A stretch of DNA of 64,000 bases from Dinoroseobacter sp049800835. GTDB lineage: Bacteria; Pseudomonadota; Alphaproteobacteria; Rhodobacterales; Rhodobacteraceae. A program made the translations under genes and the position numbers. The DNA lies in the NCBI RefSeq assembly GCF_049800835.1, contig NZ_JBNAFU010000001.1, forward strand, positions 868,001 to 932,000. The letters are read 5' to 3'. The notes beneath the pieces are model-generated. The model was given only the letters and a program-made list of their open reading frames with translations. It was not told where the DNA came from and did no database searches. Positions 16,664 through 27,741 of this stretch are shown here, in pieces (within the stretch, counting starts at the first letter, position 1; each line of letters starts with the position of its first letter).

Positions 16664-17971
16664 ATGATCCCTCGCTATTCCCGCCCCGAGATGGTGGCCA
16701 TCTGGTCGCCCGAGACGAAGTTCCGCATCTGGTACGAGATCGAGGCGCATGCCTGCGACGCACAGGCCGATCTCGGCGTGATCCCGCGCGAAAACGCCGA
16801 AGCTGTCTGGAAAGCCCGGGATGTGGAGTTCGACGTTGCCCGCATCGATGAGATCGAGGCCGTGACCAAGCACGACGTGATCGCTTTTCTGACCCATCTG
16901 GCCGAGATCATCGGCAATGACGAGGCGCGGTTCGTGCACCAGGGCATGACCTCCTCCGATGTGCTGGACACCACGTTCAACATCCAGCTGGTGCGCGCGG
17001 CGGACATCCTGATCGCAGATATGGAGGGGTTGCTTGCCGCCCTGAAACGTCGCGCCTACGAGCACAAGGACACGGTTCGGATCGGCCGGTCCCATGGCAT
17101 CCACGCCGAGCCGACGACCATGGGTCTGACCTTTGCCCGCTTCTACGCGGAGATGGACCGTAACCTCAGCCGTCTGCGTGATGCGCGCGCCGAAATTGCC
17201 ACCGGCGCGATTTCCGGGGCGGTGGGCACCTTCGCCAACATCGATCCCGCGGTGGAGGAACACGTGTGCGACAAGCTCGGCCTTGTGCCGGAACCGATCA
17301 GCACACAGGTGATCCCGCGCGACCGCCATGCGATGTTCTTTGCCATTCTGGGCGTGATCGCCTCATCCATCGAAAACATCGCGATCGAGATCCGCCACAT
17401 GCAGCGCACCGAGGTGCTGGAGGCCGAGGAGTTCTTCTCGAAGGGGCAGAAAGGATCGTCGGCCATGCCGCACAAGCGCAACCCGGTCCTGACCGAGAAC
17501 CTGACGGGCCTGGCGCGTCTGGTCCGGTCGGCCGTGGTGCCGGCAATGGAAAACGTGGCGCTTTGGCATGAGCGTGATATCTCGCATTCGTCCGTGGAGC
17601 GCATGATCGGCCCGGACGCGACCGTCACGCTGGACTTCGCGCTTGCCCGCCTGACGGGCGTGGTCGACAAGCTGGTGGTCTACCCTGAAAACATGCTGGC
17701 GAACATGAACAAGTTCCGCGGCCTCGTGATGTCGCAGCGGGTTCTTCTGGCGCTGACGCAAGCGGGTGTCAGCCGGGAGGACAGCTACAAACTGGTCCAG
17801 CGCAATGCGATGAAGGTTTGGGAAGAAGGCAAGGATTTCAAGACCGAGTTGCTTGGTGATCCGGATGTGACCGCAGCGCTGACCCCAGCGGAGATCGACG
17901 AAAAATTCGATCTGGGGTACCATACCAAGCATGTGGACACCATTTTTGCCCGCGTTTTCGGCACGGACTGA
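16664..17971 (+). CDS. purB: adenylosuccinate lyase
   Basis: A 434-aa protein starting MIPRYSRPEMVAIWSPE. The superfamily signature GSSAMPHKRNP carries the catalytic flexible loop, and TSSDVLDT and GRSHGIHAEPTT carry the substrate-contacting Ser and His residues. It performs two fumarate-releasing steps in purine synthesis (SAICAR to AICAR, and adenylosuccinate to AMP). The Shine-Dalgarno site is weak (AAAGG), but the family N-terminus supports this start. Two small secreted-protein genes follow. Confidence 0.97.
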   Translation: MIPRYSRPEMVAIWSPETKFRIWYEIEAHACDAQADLGVIPRENAEAVWKARDVEFDVARIDEIEAVTKHDVIAFLTHLAEIIGNDEARFVHQGMTSSDVLDTTFNIQLVRAADILIADMEGLLAALKRRAYEHKDTVRIGRSHGIHAEPTTMGLTFARFYAEMDRNLSRLRDARAEIATGAISGAVGTFANIDPAVEEHVCDKLGLVPEPISTQVIPRDRHAMFFAILGVIASSIENIAIEIRHMQRTEVLEAEEFFSKGQKGSSAMPHKRNPVLTENLTGLARLVRSAVVPAMENVALWHERDISHSSVERMIGPDATVTLDFALARLTGVVDKLVVYPENMLANMNKFRGLVMSQRVLLALTQAGVSREDSYKLVQRNAMKVWEEGKDFKTELLGDPDVTAALTPAEIDEKFDLGYHTKHVDTIFARVFGTD

Positions 17972-18067
17972 CCGAAAAATGGATCATCCAAAGCCTAATA
18001 TCGGAAAAAGCTTTGACTGAAGGCGAGTCGTGCTACTCTTTTGATTGTAATCAACAGGGAGATGAAG

Positions 18068-18232
18068 ATGCGCCTTTCCGCGATCGCGACTGTACTGACG
18101 CTGACCCTCATGCCGGGTCTGGCCCTTGCTGAATGCAACTGGGGCAAAATGGACCAGCATGCCGCCGTGACCTGTGCCGACGGCAAGACATGGGATGCAA
18201 CGGCGGGAGCCTGCGTCGATACCATGAGCTAA
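18068..18232 (+). CDS. small secreted Cys-motif protein, 54 aa
   Basis: A signal peptide (MRLSAIATVLTLTLMPGLALA) precedes a mature part of about 33 residues with three Cys. The last two lie in CADGKTWDATAGACVD. AGGGAG six bases upstream of ATG 18068 selects this start over ATG 18062. The function is unknown. The same Cys/Trp-Asp spacing (C-x3-K-x-W-D-x5-C-V-D) recurs in the next gene. Confidence 0.75.
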   Translation: MRLSAIATVLTLTLMPGLALAECNWGKMDQHAAVTCADGKTWDATAGACVDTMS

Positions 18233-18281
18233 GCGCCGTCGCGCGCCGTACGACAACCCACCACCCATCACACGGACAACG

Positions 18282-18306
18282 AATGGCCCGCTTCAAGCGG
18301 GCCATT
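18282..18306 (+). terminator. terminator after the small secreted protein gene
   Basis: Stem AATGGCCCGCTT/AAGCGGGCCATT around a very short loop, followed by a T-rich stretch. Confidence 0.8.
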
Positions 18307-18363
18307 TCCTTTTGAAGCCGCGCCTCTAGGTTACCACCACCGGCCCCTTTCTGGAGTGATCCC

Positions 18364-18897
18364 ATGCGCGTGCTGATCTGCCTTTTGCTGCTTGGTTCGC
18401 CCTCGCTCGGGCTTGCCGCGGGGGATGACGGGTTCACAGCCCCTACACCGACGGAGACAACGACCACCTGCTCCGGCGCGAAGATCTGGGACGAGAGAAC
18501 GCGCAAATGCGTGGACGCGCGCGACAGCAGCCTGTCGGATCAGGACCGGTTTCAAGCGGTGCGCGAGCTTGCCTATGCCGGGGCCTATGACCGGGCCAAA
18601 TCGGTTCTGGCGACATTTGCATCCCCCGCAGCCAGCGGCGCACAGACCTATGCGGGTTTTCTCGCCCGCAAGACCGGCGATATGGACGCCGCATTCGTCC
18701 ATTACAGGCGCGCGCTCGAGACCAACCCCGATAACCTGCTGGTGCGCTCGTACATGGGGCAGGCCTTTGTCGAGATCGGCGATACAGAGGCGGCACGCGC
18801 GCAGCTCCGGGAAATCCGCGCACGCGGTGGTCGCCAGACATGGCCGGAGTTTGCGCTGGCCAGCGCGATCCGATCCGGACAGGGCTATGCCTACTAG
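18364..18897 (+). CDS. secreted TPR protein with the same Cys motif
   Basis: A 177-aa protein with a signal peptide of about 20 residues. A Thr-rich linker leads to CSGAKIWDERTRKCVD. Tetratricopeptide-like helices follow (AYAGAYDRAKSVL, FLARKTGDMDAAFVHYRRALETNPDNLLVRSYMGQAFVEIGDTEAA). It is probably a periplasmic scaffold. GGAG precedes the ATG. Its motif is spaced exactly as in the 54-aa protein upstream, suggesting the two work together or share an origin. Confidence 0.8.
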   Translation: MRVLICLLLLGSPSLGLAAGDDGFTAPTPTETTTTCSGAKIWDERTRKCVDARDSSLSDQDRFQAVRELAYAGAYDRAKSVLATFASPAASGAQTYAGFLARKTGDMDAAFVHYRRALETNPDNLLVRSYMGQAFVEIGDTEAARAQLREIRARGGRQTWPEFALASAIRSGQGYAY

Positions 18898-18980
18898 GCG
18901 AAACGCGCGGCGGGTAACGGGTCTTTAAACTGGCTCTGTCAGACAGGTGCGTACCTGATGGTGGAAGAAAGCCAAGTGTC

Positions 18981-20015
18981 GTGAGTGCCGCTGCCAAAAC
19001 ATCCGGAGCCGAACCGGTTATTCAGAAATTGTCGCCGCGCCAGAAAGCGGCCGTGATCCTGCGCCTGCTGGTCGAAGATGGCGAGACGCCGAACCTGACG
19101 GCGATGACGCCCGGCCAACAGGCCCTCCTGACAGAGGAGATGGCGCGCCTGAAACCCATTTCGCGCGCCACCCTCGAATCTGTCATTACCGAGTTTTTGA
19201 ACGCGATGGACGAAGCCGGGCTGTCGGTGTCCCATGGACTCGCATCCGCATTGAACCAGCTTTCCGGACACATTTCAGCGGAGGTCGAAGAAGAATTGCG
19301 CCTGCGCGCTGGCCTTGGAGAGGTACTGGGCGTCTGGGATCGGCTTGCAGCCCTTCCCGCCGACACCATGCTGAAGCTCATCGATGGGGAAAGCCCCGAA
19401 GTGGCGGCCGTTGTCTTGTCGAAAATCAAGGTGGCCGTGGCGGCGGAAATCCTGGGGCTCATGCCCGGGCCGCGTGCCCGCAGAATCACCTTTGCCGTGT
19501 CTCAGACAGAACAGATCGCGCCGCCTATCGTCGAACGGATCGGCGAGATGCTGGTGGACCGGCTTGAGGCGATCCCGCCGCGGGCCTTCAACAGAAGCCC
19601 CGATGCCCGGCTGGGCGAAATCCTGAATTCCTCTGCCCCCGACACGCGGGAAGAGGTCTTGAACGGTCTTCAGGAAAGCGACGAGGGGTTTGCTAAGGCC
19701 GTGCGCAAGGCGATTTTTACCTTTGCGCATATCTCCACCCGCGTGGTGCCACGCGATGTCCCCGCTCTGCTGAAGGAGGTTGACGGCGATGTCCTCGTCA
19801 AGGCGCTCAAATCGGCAGAGACGCAGGAACCCGATACCGCAGCCTTCCTGCTTGAAAACATGTCCAAACGCATGGCGGAGCAGCTCCGCGAGGCGATGAA
19901 GGAATTGGGTGACGTACCCGAGAAAGATGGCAATGCCGCCATGACCGAAGTCGTCCGCGCGGTGCGCAAGCTGGAGGCTGACGGCACATTGATGCTGATC
20001 CCGGCAGAAGATTAA
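18981..20015 (+). CDS. FliG-like flagellar motor switch protein, outside a flagellar cluster
   Basis: A 344-aa protein with GTG start. The N-domain begins LSPRQKAAVILRLLVEDGE. The middle domain has ESPEVAAVVLSKI in place of the usual EHPQ motif. The C-domain has LLKEVDGDVLVKALKSA and FLLENMSKRMAEQLREAM. This is the FliG plan of armadillo-like domains that bind FliF, FliM and the stator. The region matching the torque helix reads LREAMKELGDVPEK, so the usual adjacent Asp pair and the following Arg look altered by eye. No other flagellar gene lies in the window. Confidence 0.8.
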   Translation: MSAAAKTSGAEPVIQKLSPRQKAAVILRLLVEDGETPNLTAMTPGQQALLTEEMARLKPISRATLESVITEFLNAMDEAGLSVSHGLASALNQLSGHISAEVEEELRLRAGLGEVLGVWDRLAALPADTMLKLIDGESPEVAAVVLSKIKVAVAAEILGLMPGPRARRITFAVSQTEQIAPPIVERIGEMLVDRLEAIPPRAFNRSPDARLGEILNSSAPDTREEVLNGLQESDEGFAKAVRKAIFTFAHISTRVVPRDVPALLKEVDGDVLVKALKSAETQEPDTAAFLLENMSKRMAEQLREAMKELGDVPEKDGNAAMTEVVRAVRKLEADGTLMLIPAED

Positions 20016-20062
20016 CGCCCGACCGAGGTTGCGTCACCCCGGCAGGTCTGTAGGCTCAGGCC

Positions 20063-20437
20063 ATGACTACCGACGACGCACACCCCGTACCCGCCCGCCC
20101 AGCCAAGTCCTGGTACGACATGGGCGGCGACCCGGCGGGCCCCGTTCTACCAGAAGAGCATGATTACGCACTATGGGAAAAGCGCGTCGATGCTCTTGTG
20201 GTGCTGTGCCAGAAGAAGGGGCTTTTTACAGTCGACGGGTTGCGCCGCGCGCTCGAAGACATGGGGCCAGAAGCCTTTGAAACGCTCACCTATTACGAAC
20301 GCTGGGTCGGTGCCCTGCGCCGAAACCTAGTGGAGGTAGGTGCGATTACCCCCGCCGAACTCGAAGCTGCGATGGAGGCGGTGCGGACACGCGGCGACAC
20401 CTACGGCACGGCAAGCGAGCCGCCAGCGCATGAGTGA
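20063..20437 (+). CDS. N-terminal half of a nitrile hydratase beta-like subunit (thiocyanate hydrolase beta-like)
   Basis: A 124-aa protein. YDMGGDPAGPV near the N-terminus and WEKRVDAL, TYYERWVGALRRNLVEVG and ITPAEL match the N-terminal helical domain of nitrile hydratase beta, but the protein ends there. Its stop overlaps the next start by 8 bases (ATGAGTGA), so translation is probably coupled. In thiocyanate hydrolase the same split forms the beta subunit. A stand-alone accessory role is less likely given the neighbour supplying the other half. Confidence 0.8.
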   Translation: MTTDDAHPVPARPAKSWYDMGGDPAGPVLPEEHDYALWEKRVDALVVLCQKKGLFTVDGLRRALEDMGPEAFETLTYYERWVGALRRNLVEVGAITPAELEAAMEAVRTRGDTYGTASEPPAHE

Positions 20438-20717
20438 CCGCGTCCGTGTCAAAACCTGGATGCCGCCGGGCCATATCCGCACACCTGCATACCTGCGCGG
20501 CAAGACGGGCTGGATTGAACGGCGACTTCCGGCGTTTCCCAACCCCGAACTGCTGGCCTACCACCGTCCGGCGCCGGAGATCCCGCTGCTCAGGGTGCGC
20601 TTCACGATGGCAGAGGTCTGGGGGCCTGGTGCGGAGAACCCGGACGACGTGCTGGAGGCAGAGATCTTTGCGCATTGGCTCGACCCTGTATCGGAGGGCT
20701 TACACGATGCCCCATGA
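20430..20717 (+). CDS. C-terminal half (SH3-like barrel) of a nitrile hydratase beta-like subunit (thiocyanate hydrolase alpha-like)
   Basis: A 95-aa protein with VKTWMPPGHIRTPAYLRGKTGWI and LLRVRFTMAEVWG, the SH3-like barrel that forms the C-terminal domain of nitrile hydratase beta. It starts inside the end of the N-half gene and overlaps the alpha-like gene by 11 bases. The order N-half, C-half, metal subunit matches the scnB-scnA-scnC order of thiocyanate hydrolase as I recall it. Confidence 0.8.
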   Translation: MSDRVRVKTWMPPGHIRTPAYLRGKTGWIERRLPAFPNPELLAYHRPAPEIPLLRVRFTMAEVWGPGAENPDDVLEAEIFAHWLDPVSEGLHDAP

Positions 20718-21315
20718 CCACGCCCCCCATCCCCATCGCCCGGATCAAGACGGCCCGCTGACAGACGCGCAGATCACCGAGATCGCGATCCGGGAGTTGC
20801 TGATCGCCAAGGGTGTCACGACCGCCGCCGAAGTCACCGCAGAGGTCGCGACAATGGACGCGCGCAACCCGGCACAGGGTGCACGCGTGGTGGCGCGCGC
20901 CTGGACCGACCCGGCCTTCAAGAACCGGCTTCTGGCCAACGGTTCCGCCGCGTGCGAGGAACTGGGAATAGAGATGGGGCCGCTCAAGCTGATTGCGCTT
21001 GAGAACACCGAGAGCACCCACAATGTCGTGGTGTGTACCTTGTGCTCCTGTTATCCGCGCAACCTGCTCGGCCTGCCGCCAGACTGGTACAAGTCGCGGG
21101 TCTACAGATCGCGCACGGTGCGCGAGCCTCGGGCCGTCTTGCGGGAGTTCGGCACAGATCTGCCTGCTGGCATGCAGGTCAAGGTACACGATTCGACGGC
21201 GGATATGCGCTATCTCGTGATCCCAGCGCGCCCCGAGGACACGGAAGATCTCAGCGAGGACGCATTGGCCGGGTTGATCACACGGGACGGCATGATCGGC
21301 GTAACACGCCTCTGA
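20707..21315 (+). CDS. metal-binding subunit of a cobalt-type nitrile hydratase or thiocyanate hydrolase
   Basis: A 202-aa protein. A His-rich N-terminus precedes the alpha-subunit domain. The metal site VCTLCSC (Cys110, Cys113, Ser114, Cys115) has Thr after the first Cys, the form linked to cobalt. The next residues are YPR, where nitrile hydratases usually have YPW. An Arg at this place is what I recall for thiocyanate hydrolase gamma. It would hydrate nitriles to amides, or convert thiocyanate to carbonyl sulfide and ammonia. No activator gene is adjacent. Confidence 0.85.
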   Translation: MPHDHAPHPHRPDQDGPLTDAQITEIAIRELLIAKGVTTAAEVTAEVATMDARNPAQGARVVARAWTDPAFKNRLLANGSAACEELGIEMGPLKLIALENTESTHNVVVCTLCSCYPRNLLGLPPDWYKSRVYRSRTVREPRAVLREFGTDLPAGMQVKVHDSTADMRYLVIPARPEDTEDLSEDALAGLITRDGMIGVTRL

Positions 21316-22023
21316 CTAGCGCGCCCGGGCCGCTCCGACGACCGGGCCCATGCCGGCCTCCTGCACGAGGACAGCGGCCTTATCCCCCTCCGGCCAGCGG
21401 TGGCGGATGGATTTCGCAGAGGCTCCGTTCCACTTCCCGAGGTCGGTCATCTCGCGCACCGTGTTGGCATAAGTGATTGTCTTGCCCGCGTTCTCGCCGC
21501 GCTTGATTGCAACGGTTTCGGCTGCCGTGTACCCGATCAGCAAGACGCGGTACTCCCCCTCGCTGCCCTTTGGCACGAGGGTTATCACCACATCCTGCCC
21601 CGCGCGGCGCGCCGAAATCTGGACCTTGTCCTGCACGGCGCGGTGCGCCTGAATGACATTCGCCACGTCCATCGGTTTCAGGCCGACCACATGGTCCAGT
21701 CCCCCGATCACCATCTGCGGCGTGAACACACTCCGATGACCCGCAGCGCGCCCGTAGTCCTTCTGCCGCTTGGAAAAGGCTGGATCGGCAAAGACGTCCT
21801 TCCAGCCGATGTAATCCCAGTAGTCGACATGAAACGCCAGCGCGATCACGTCCTCATACTCTGCATCGATCTTGTGCAGAAGTGCATCCGCCGGCGGGCA
21901 GGACGAGCACCCTTGTGACGTGTAGAGCTCCAGCACCACGAGCTTGTCCGCCGCTGTGGCGGTTGCCGTGCTGCCGAACGTGCTGGCAAGAACGAGGGCG
22001 AGGGAAACGAAAAACTTGCGCAT
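21316..22023 (-). CDS. DUF1223 secreted thioredoxin-fold protein
   Basis: About 235 aa with a signal peptide (MRKFFVSLALVLASTFGS...). LELYTSQGCSSCPPADALL is the DUF1223 signature, a thioredoxin-like fold with a CxxC pair, and AFHVDYWDYIGWKD and VFTPQMVIGG follow. It probably acts in the periplasm in thiol chemistry, but no substrate is known. ATG 22023 is preferred, with AGG six bases upstream. An in-frame TTG lies six bases earlier. Its stop abuts the metal-subunit gene end with no gap. Confidence 0.9.
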   Translation of the reverse strand: MRKFFVSLALVLASTFGSTATATAADKLVVLELYTSQGCSSCPPADALLHKIDAEYEDVIALAFHVDYWDYIGWKDVFADPAFSKRQKDYGRAAGHRSVFTPQMVIGGLDHVVGLKPMDVANVIQAHRAVQDKVQISARRAGQDVVITLVPKGSEGEYRVLLIGYTAAETVAIKRGENAGKTITYANTVREMTDLGKWNGASAKSIRHRWPEGDKAAVLVQEAGMGPVVGAARAR

Positions 22024-22254
22024 GGCCAACCTTTTTCTTCTTGCCCCTTACCTAAGCGGACAATGCCGACATAACCAATCAAGGAATTGCGAGATTTCAG
22101 CAGGACACGCAGGCGTGAGCAAGCGCGAGGCGCTTCGCAGCGGGGGCGCGACAATATGCTGTGCACAATCGTATACAGTTTTGCTTGATCGTGCCGCCCA
22201 CCGGGGATTATAGCCCGGGTAGCATTACCCTTTAACCGCATAGGGAGCCACCTC

Positions 22255-24960
<2,706 letters not shown>

Positions 24961-24986
24961 ACCCGAGCAACCAGTACTGACATCAG

Positions 24987-25010
24987 AGGCGCCGCAGGGC
25001 GCCTTTTTTT
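24987..25010 (+). terminator. terminator of acnA
   Basis: Seven-bp stem AGGCGCC/GGCGCCT with a 4-base loop, then a run of T residues. It may also help the opposing ccmD end. Confidence 0.88.
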
Positions 25011-25055
25011 TGTCCGGCAATGGGTGGCTAGCGCTTCTGTCCGCAGATGCGTGGT

Positions 25056-25250
25056 CTACTCGGCCGCGTCTCTGGAGGCTGAAGCTTCCGACTTGGCCTC
25101 CTCGGCCTTTCGCCGGGCTTCGTAGTCCCGCAGCGCCTGACGTGCGCGTGACCCTTGCAGCAGTGTCCAGCCGATCAGCAGCCCCAGCAGCGTGAGCGAC
25201 ACGGCGTAGGCGGTCAGCACCTCGAACGCGTATTTTCCAAGATCAGGCAT
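25056..25250 (-). CDS. ccmD: heme exporter protein CcmD
   Basis: A 64-aa protein with one membrane span (about residues 10-32) and the CcmD pattern LGKYAFEVLTAYAVSLTLL followed by a charged RARQALRDYEARR segment. It stabilises the CcmABC complex that passes heme to CcmE. Its ATG overlaps the ccmC stop (TGATG). It is the last gene of the run. Confidence 0.9.
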   Translation of the reverse strand: MPDLGKYAFEVLTAYAVSLTLLGLLIGWTLLQGSRARQALRDYEARRKAEEAKSEASASRDAAE

Positions 25251-25978
25251 CAGCCCATCCGCTCACGCAGGCGCAGCGCCTTGAGGCGGCGCGACCGGAT
25301 CTCCGTCCGCGTGCGCACCAGCAACAGGGCCACGAACAGCAGGACAAACCCGCCCAGACAGAAGAGCAGTGGTTGATAGAACACGTCCGCGACGTTCTCT
25401 TCCTTGTCCAGCGACAGGGATGCGCCCTGGTGCAGGCCCTGGCTCCAGAATTGTGCCGCATACCGGCTCAGCACGGCAAAGACCGATCCGACAAGGCATA
25501 GGATCGCGGTCAGGTCGGCGGCGGTGTCGGAGTCCTCTACCGCGGACCAAAGCGCAATGTAGCCCAGATAGAACAGGAAAAGGATCAGGAATGAGGTCAG
25601 GCGCGGATCCCATTCCCACCACGTGCCCCACATCGGCTGCCCCCAGATCGCCCCGGTAAAGAGCGCCATCACCGTCATCGTCGCCCCGATGGGCGCTGCG
25701 GCCTTGGCCGCGAGCGCACTGACATGGTGGCGGCGGATCAGCCAGATCAGCGAGGTGATCAGCATCATCACCCAGATGTTGATCGCCATCATCGCGGAAG
25801 GCACATGCAGATAGATGATCTTGACGGTGGAGCCTTGCCGAAAATCGTCTGGCGTCCAGAAGAAGCCCCAGATAAGACCGACCACCAGACACACCGCCGC
25901 AAGGCCCGTGACCCACGGCAGAACCGCTGCAGAAGTCTGCATGAACTTCTTCGGATTGGCGTATTCCCACAAAGACAT
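25250..25978 (-). CDS. ccmC: heme exporter protein CcmC
   Basis: A 242-aa polytopic membrane protein. It carries the tryptophan-rich heme-handling motif WGTWWEWDPRLT and the flanking periplasmic histidines (IYLHVPSAMMA and WSQGLHQGASL). It loads heme onto CcmE for c-type cytochrome maturation. I start it at MSLWEYANPKKF (25978). Longer in-frame extensions are not family-like. Confidence 0.95.
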   Translation of the reverse strand: MSLWEYANPKKFMQTSAAVLPWVTGLAAVCLVVGLIWGFFWTPDDFRQGSTVKIIYLHVPSAMMAINIWVMMLITSLIWLIRRHHVSALAAKAAAPIGATMTVMALFTGAIWGQPMWGTWWEWDPRLTSFLILFLFYLGYIALWSAVEDSDTAADLTAILCLVGSVFAVLSRYAAQFWSQGLHQGASLSLDKEENVADVFYQPLLFCLGGFVLLFVALLLVRTRTEIRSRRLKALRLRERMG

Positions 25979-26033
25979 GTGCAAAGCGTAATTCCTCGGG
26001 TGCCGAGGGACAACGGGACATCCGCGCGCGGGG

Positions 26034-26690
26034 CTAGCGCAGGTTGATACGGATTGCCGCAGCCGCTGCGAACGGCAGGACCGCGACCGTGCCAAGGGTG
26101 ATCCCGGCCAGCATGAAAAGCGGCGTGGTATTGTCGAACCCGTCGACCGCCCGGCGCACGGTCTCCGCGCCAAAGATCAGCGATGGCACATAGAGCGGCA
26201 GAACGAGGAGCGACAGCAAGAGACCTCCGCGTTTCAGCCCCACGGTCAGGGCCGCGCCGAACGTCCCGATCATGCTGAGCGCGGGCGTTCCGAGCGCCAG
26301 TGAAACCACGATCCAGAGATACCCTGCCGGATCAAGATTCAGCAGAACACCGAGCACAGGGGCCAGCAGGGTCAGCGGCAAGCCCGTCGTCAGCCAATGC
26401 GCGAGCGCCTTGACGATCACCAACCCCTCCAGCGGCAGGGGGGAGGTCACCAGCAAATCGAGCGAACCATCCTCGAAATCCAGTTGAAAGATCCGGTCGA
26501 GCGACAACAAGCAGGCCAGCAACGCCCCGACCCACAGGATGCCTGTTGCGACCTCCCGCAGGATACCCGTGTCGGGCCCGACCCCGAACGGAACCAGCAC
26601 CGTGACGATCAGGAAAAACGCAAGGCTCAGCCCGAAACCACCGCCCGCCTTGACCGCGAGGGCGAGGTCGCGCAGCAAAAGCGCCCTCAC
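26034..26690 (-). CDS. ccmB: heme exporter permease CcmB
   Basis: A 218-aa protein with about six membrane segments, starting MRALLLRDLALAVKAGGG, as CcmB proteins do. It contains FEDGSLDLLVTSPLPLEGLVIVKALAHWL. It partners the ATPase CcmA. The start is GTG, overlapping the ccmA stop by four bases. Confidence 0.95.
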   Translation of the reverse strand: MRALLLRDLALAVKAGGGFGLSLAFFLIVTVLVPFGVGPDTGILREVATGILWVGALLACLLSLDRIFQLDFEDGSLDLLVTSPLPLEGLVIVKALAHWLTTGLPLTLLAPVLGVLLNLDPAGYLWIVVSLALGTPALSMIGTFGAALTVGLKRGGLLLSLLVLPLYVPSLIFGAETVRRAVDGFDNTTPLFMLAGITLGTVAVLPFAAAAAIRINLR

Positions 26691-27304
26691 AGAAACGCCT
26701 CGTCCAGAAACGGTTCCGGCGCATCGTCGCGGGCTTTGTATGGGGTCAGATCGAACACCTGCGCCTCAAGCCCCAGATCGATATGCGTGGCCATCAGCGC
26801 GATGCCACCGGCATCCAGATGCCGCGCGACCATGGCGGCGAACAGCGCCGTATTCGCCGCATCGAGCGAGACAGTTGGTTCGTCGAATATCCAGATCGGG
26901 CGGCCCGTCACCTCCATCCGGGCAAGGCCCAGTCGGCGTTTCTGTCCGGCGGACAAATCCTGCGCCTGCCGGTCGAGCAGGCTGGTCATGTCGAACGCCT
27001 CCAGCGCGCGGGAGATGTCTTTTGTGCCGTAAATCTGCGCCCAGAAATTCAGGTTCTGCGCGACCGTCAGCGGCCCCTTCAACCCGTCCGCATGGCCCGC
27101 ATAGGCCACCGCGTCTTCCGGCATCGTGATCCGGCCCTCCAACGCGGGTTGCAGCCCGGCGATTGTGCGCAAAAGCGTGGTCTTGCCGATTCCGTTGGGG
27201 CCGCGCAGGATCAGCCCCTGCCCCGGCGAAAGCGTGAAGCTGACGCCTTCAATCACGCGCAGGCTGCCGCGCGCACAGGCGACATTCTCGACCACAAGTT
27301 CCAT
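26687..27304 (-). CDS. ccmA: heme exporter ATPase CcmA
   Basis: A 205-aa ABC ATPase with Walker A GPNGIGKTT, signature LSAGQKRRLGLARM and Walker B IWIFDEP. Its short length is typical of CcmA. It powers release of holo-CcmE from CcmC. It is the first ccm gene in a run ccmA-B-C-D. The thioredoxin gene ccmG, which often follows ccmD in relatives, is not here. Confidence 0.95.
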   Translation of the reverse strand: MELVVENVACARGSLRVIEGVSFTLSPGQGLILRGPNGIGKTTLLRTIAGLQPALEGRITMPEDAVAYAGHADGLKGPLTVAQNLNFWAQIYGTKDISRALEAFDMTSLLDRQAQDLSAGQKRRLGLARMEVTGRPIWIFDEPTVSLDAANTALFAAMVARHLDAGGIALMATHIDLGLEAQVFDLTPYKARDDAPEPFLDEAFL

Positions 27305-27366
27305 GCTACCGGCTTAGCGGATCGCCAAAAGCCGCGAAAGTCGATTAATCGTCCTGCGACAATCGC

Positions 27367-27729
27367 TTATTCCGCTTGGGCTATGACTGGCAGAAGCGCC
27401 AGACCCACCCGGCGCCCTTCGGAAAGCAGGACGTTATAGGTCCGGCACGCCGCGGGGGAGGACATGACCTCCACCCCGATCCCGCGCGCCTCGAGTGCCT
27501 GCCGAAAGTCTTGCGGGGCATGGGCAATCTCGGCCCCCATGCCGACGAAAAGCACGTCTATCTCCTGATCCTCGAACGGCGACAGGTCCTGCAATCCGCC
27601 CCAGCTTGCGACGCCGGTGGGTAGCACCGTGATTGCGCCGTCGAACACGTTGCCGCCAACGCGAAAGAAGCCGGGGCCGTACCCCTCCACCGGGACAGCG
27701 TCGGTATAGGTTACTTCGTTCAGCCGCAT
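27367..27729 (-). CDS. Mth938/NDUFAF3-like domain protein
   Basis: A 120-aa protein with the DUF498/Mth938 fold pattern: GYGPGFFRVGG, FDGAITVLPTGVASW, DVLFVGMGAEI and CRTYNVLLSEGRRV. Mitochondrial relatives help assemble complex I. The bacterial role is unproven. The gene's position just after secDF is a common alphaproteobacterial arrangement. Confidence 0.9.
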   Translation of the reverse strand: MRLNEVTYTDAVPVEGYGPGFFRVGGNVFDGAITVLPTGVASWGGLQDLSPFEDQEIDVLFVGMGAEIAHAPQDFRQALEARGIGVEVMSSPAACRTYNVLLSEGRRVGLALLPVIAQAE

Positions 27730-27741
27730 GGCTCCCCTCCG

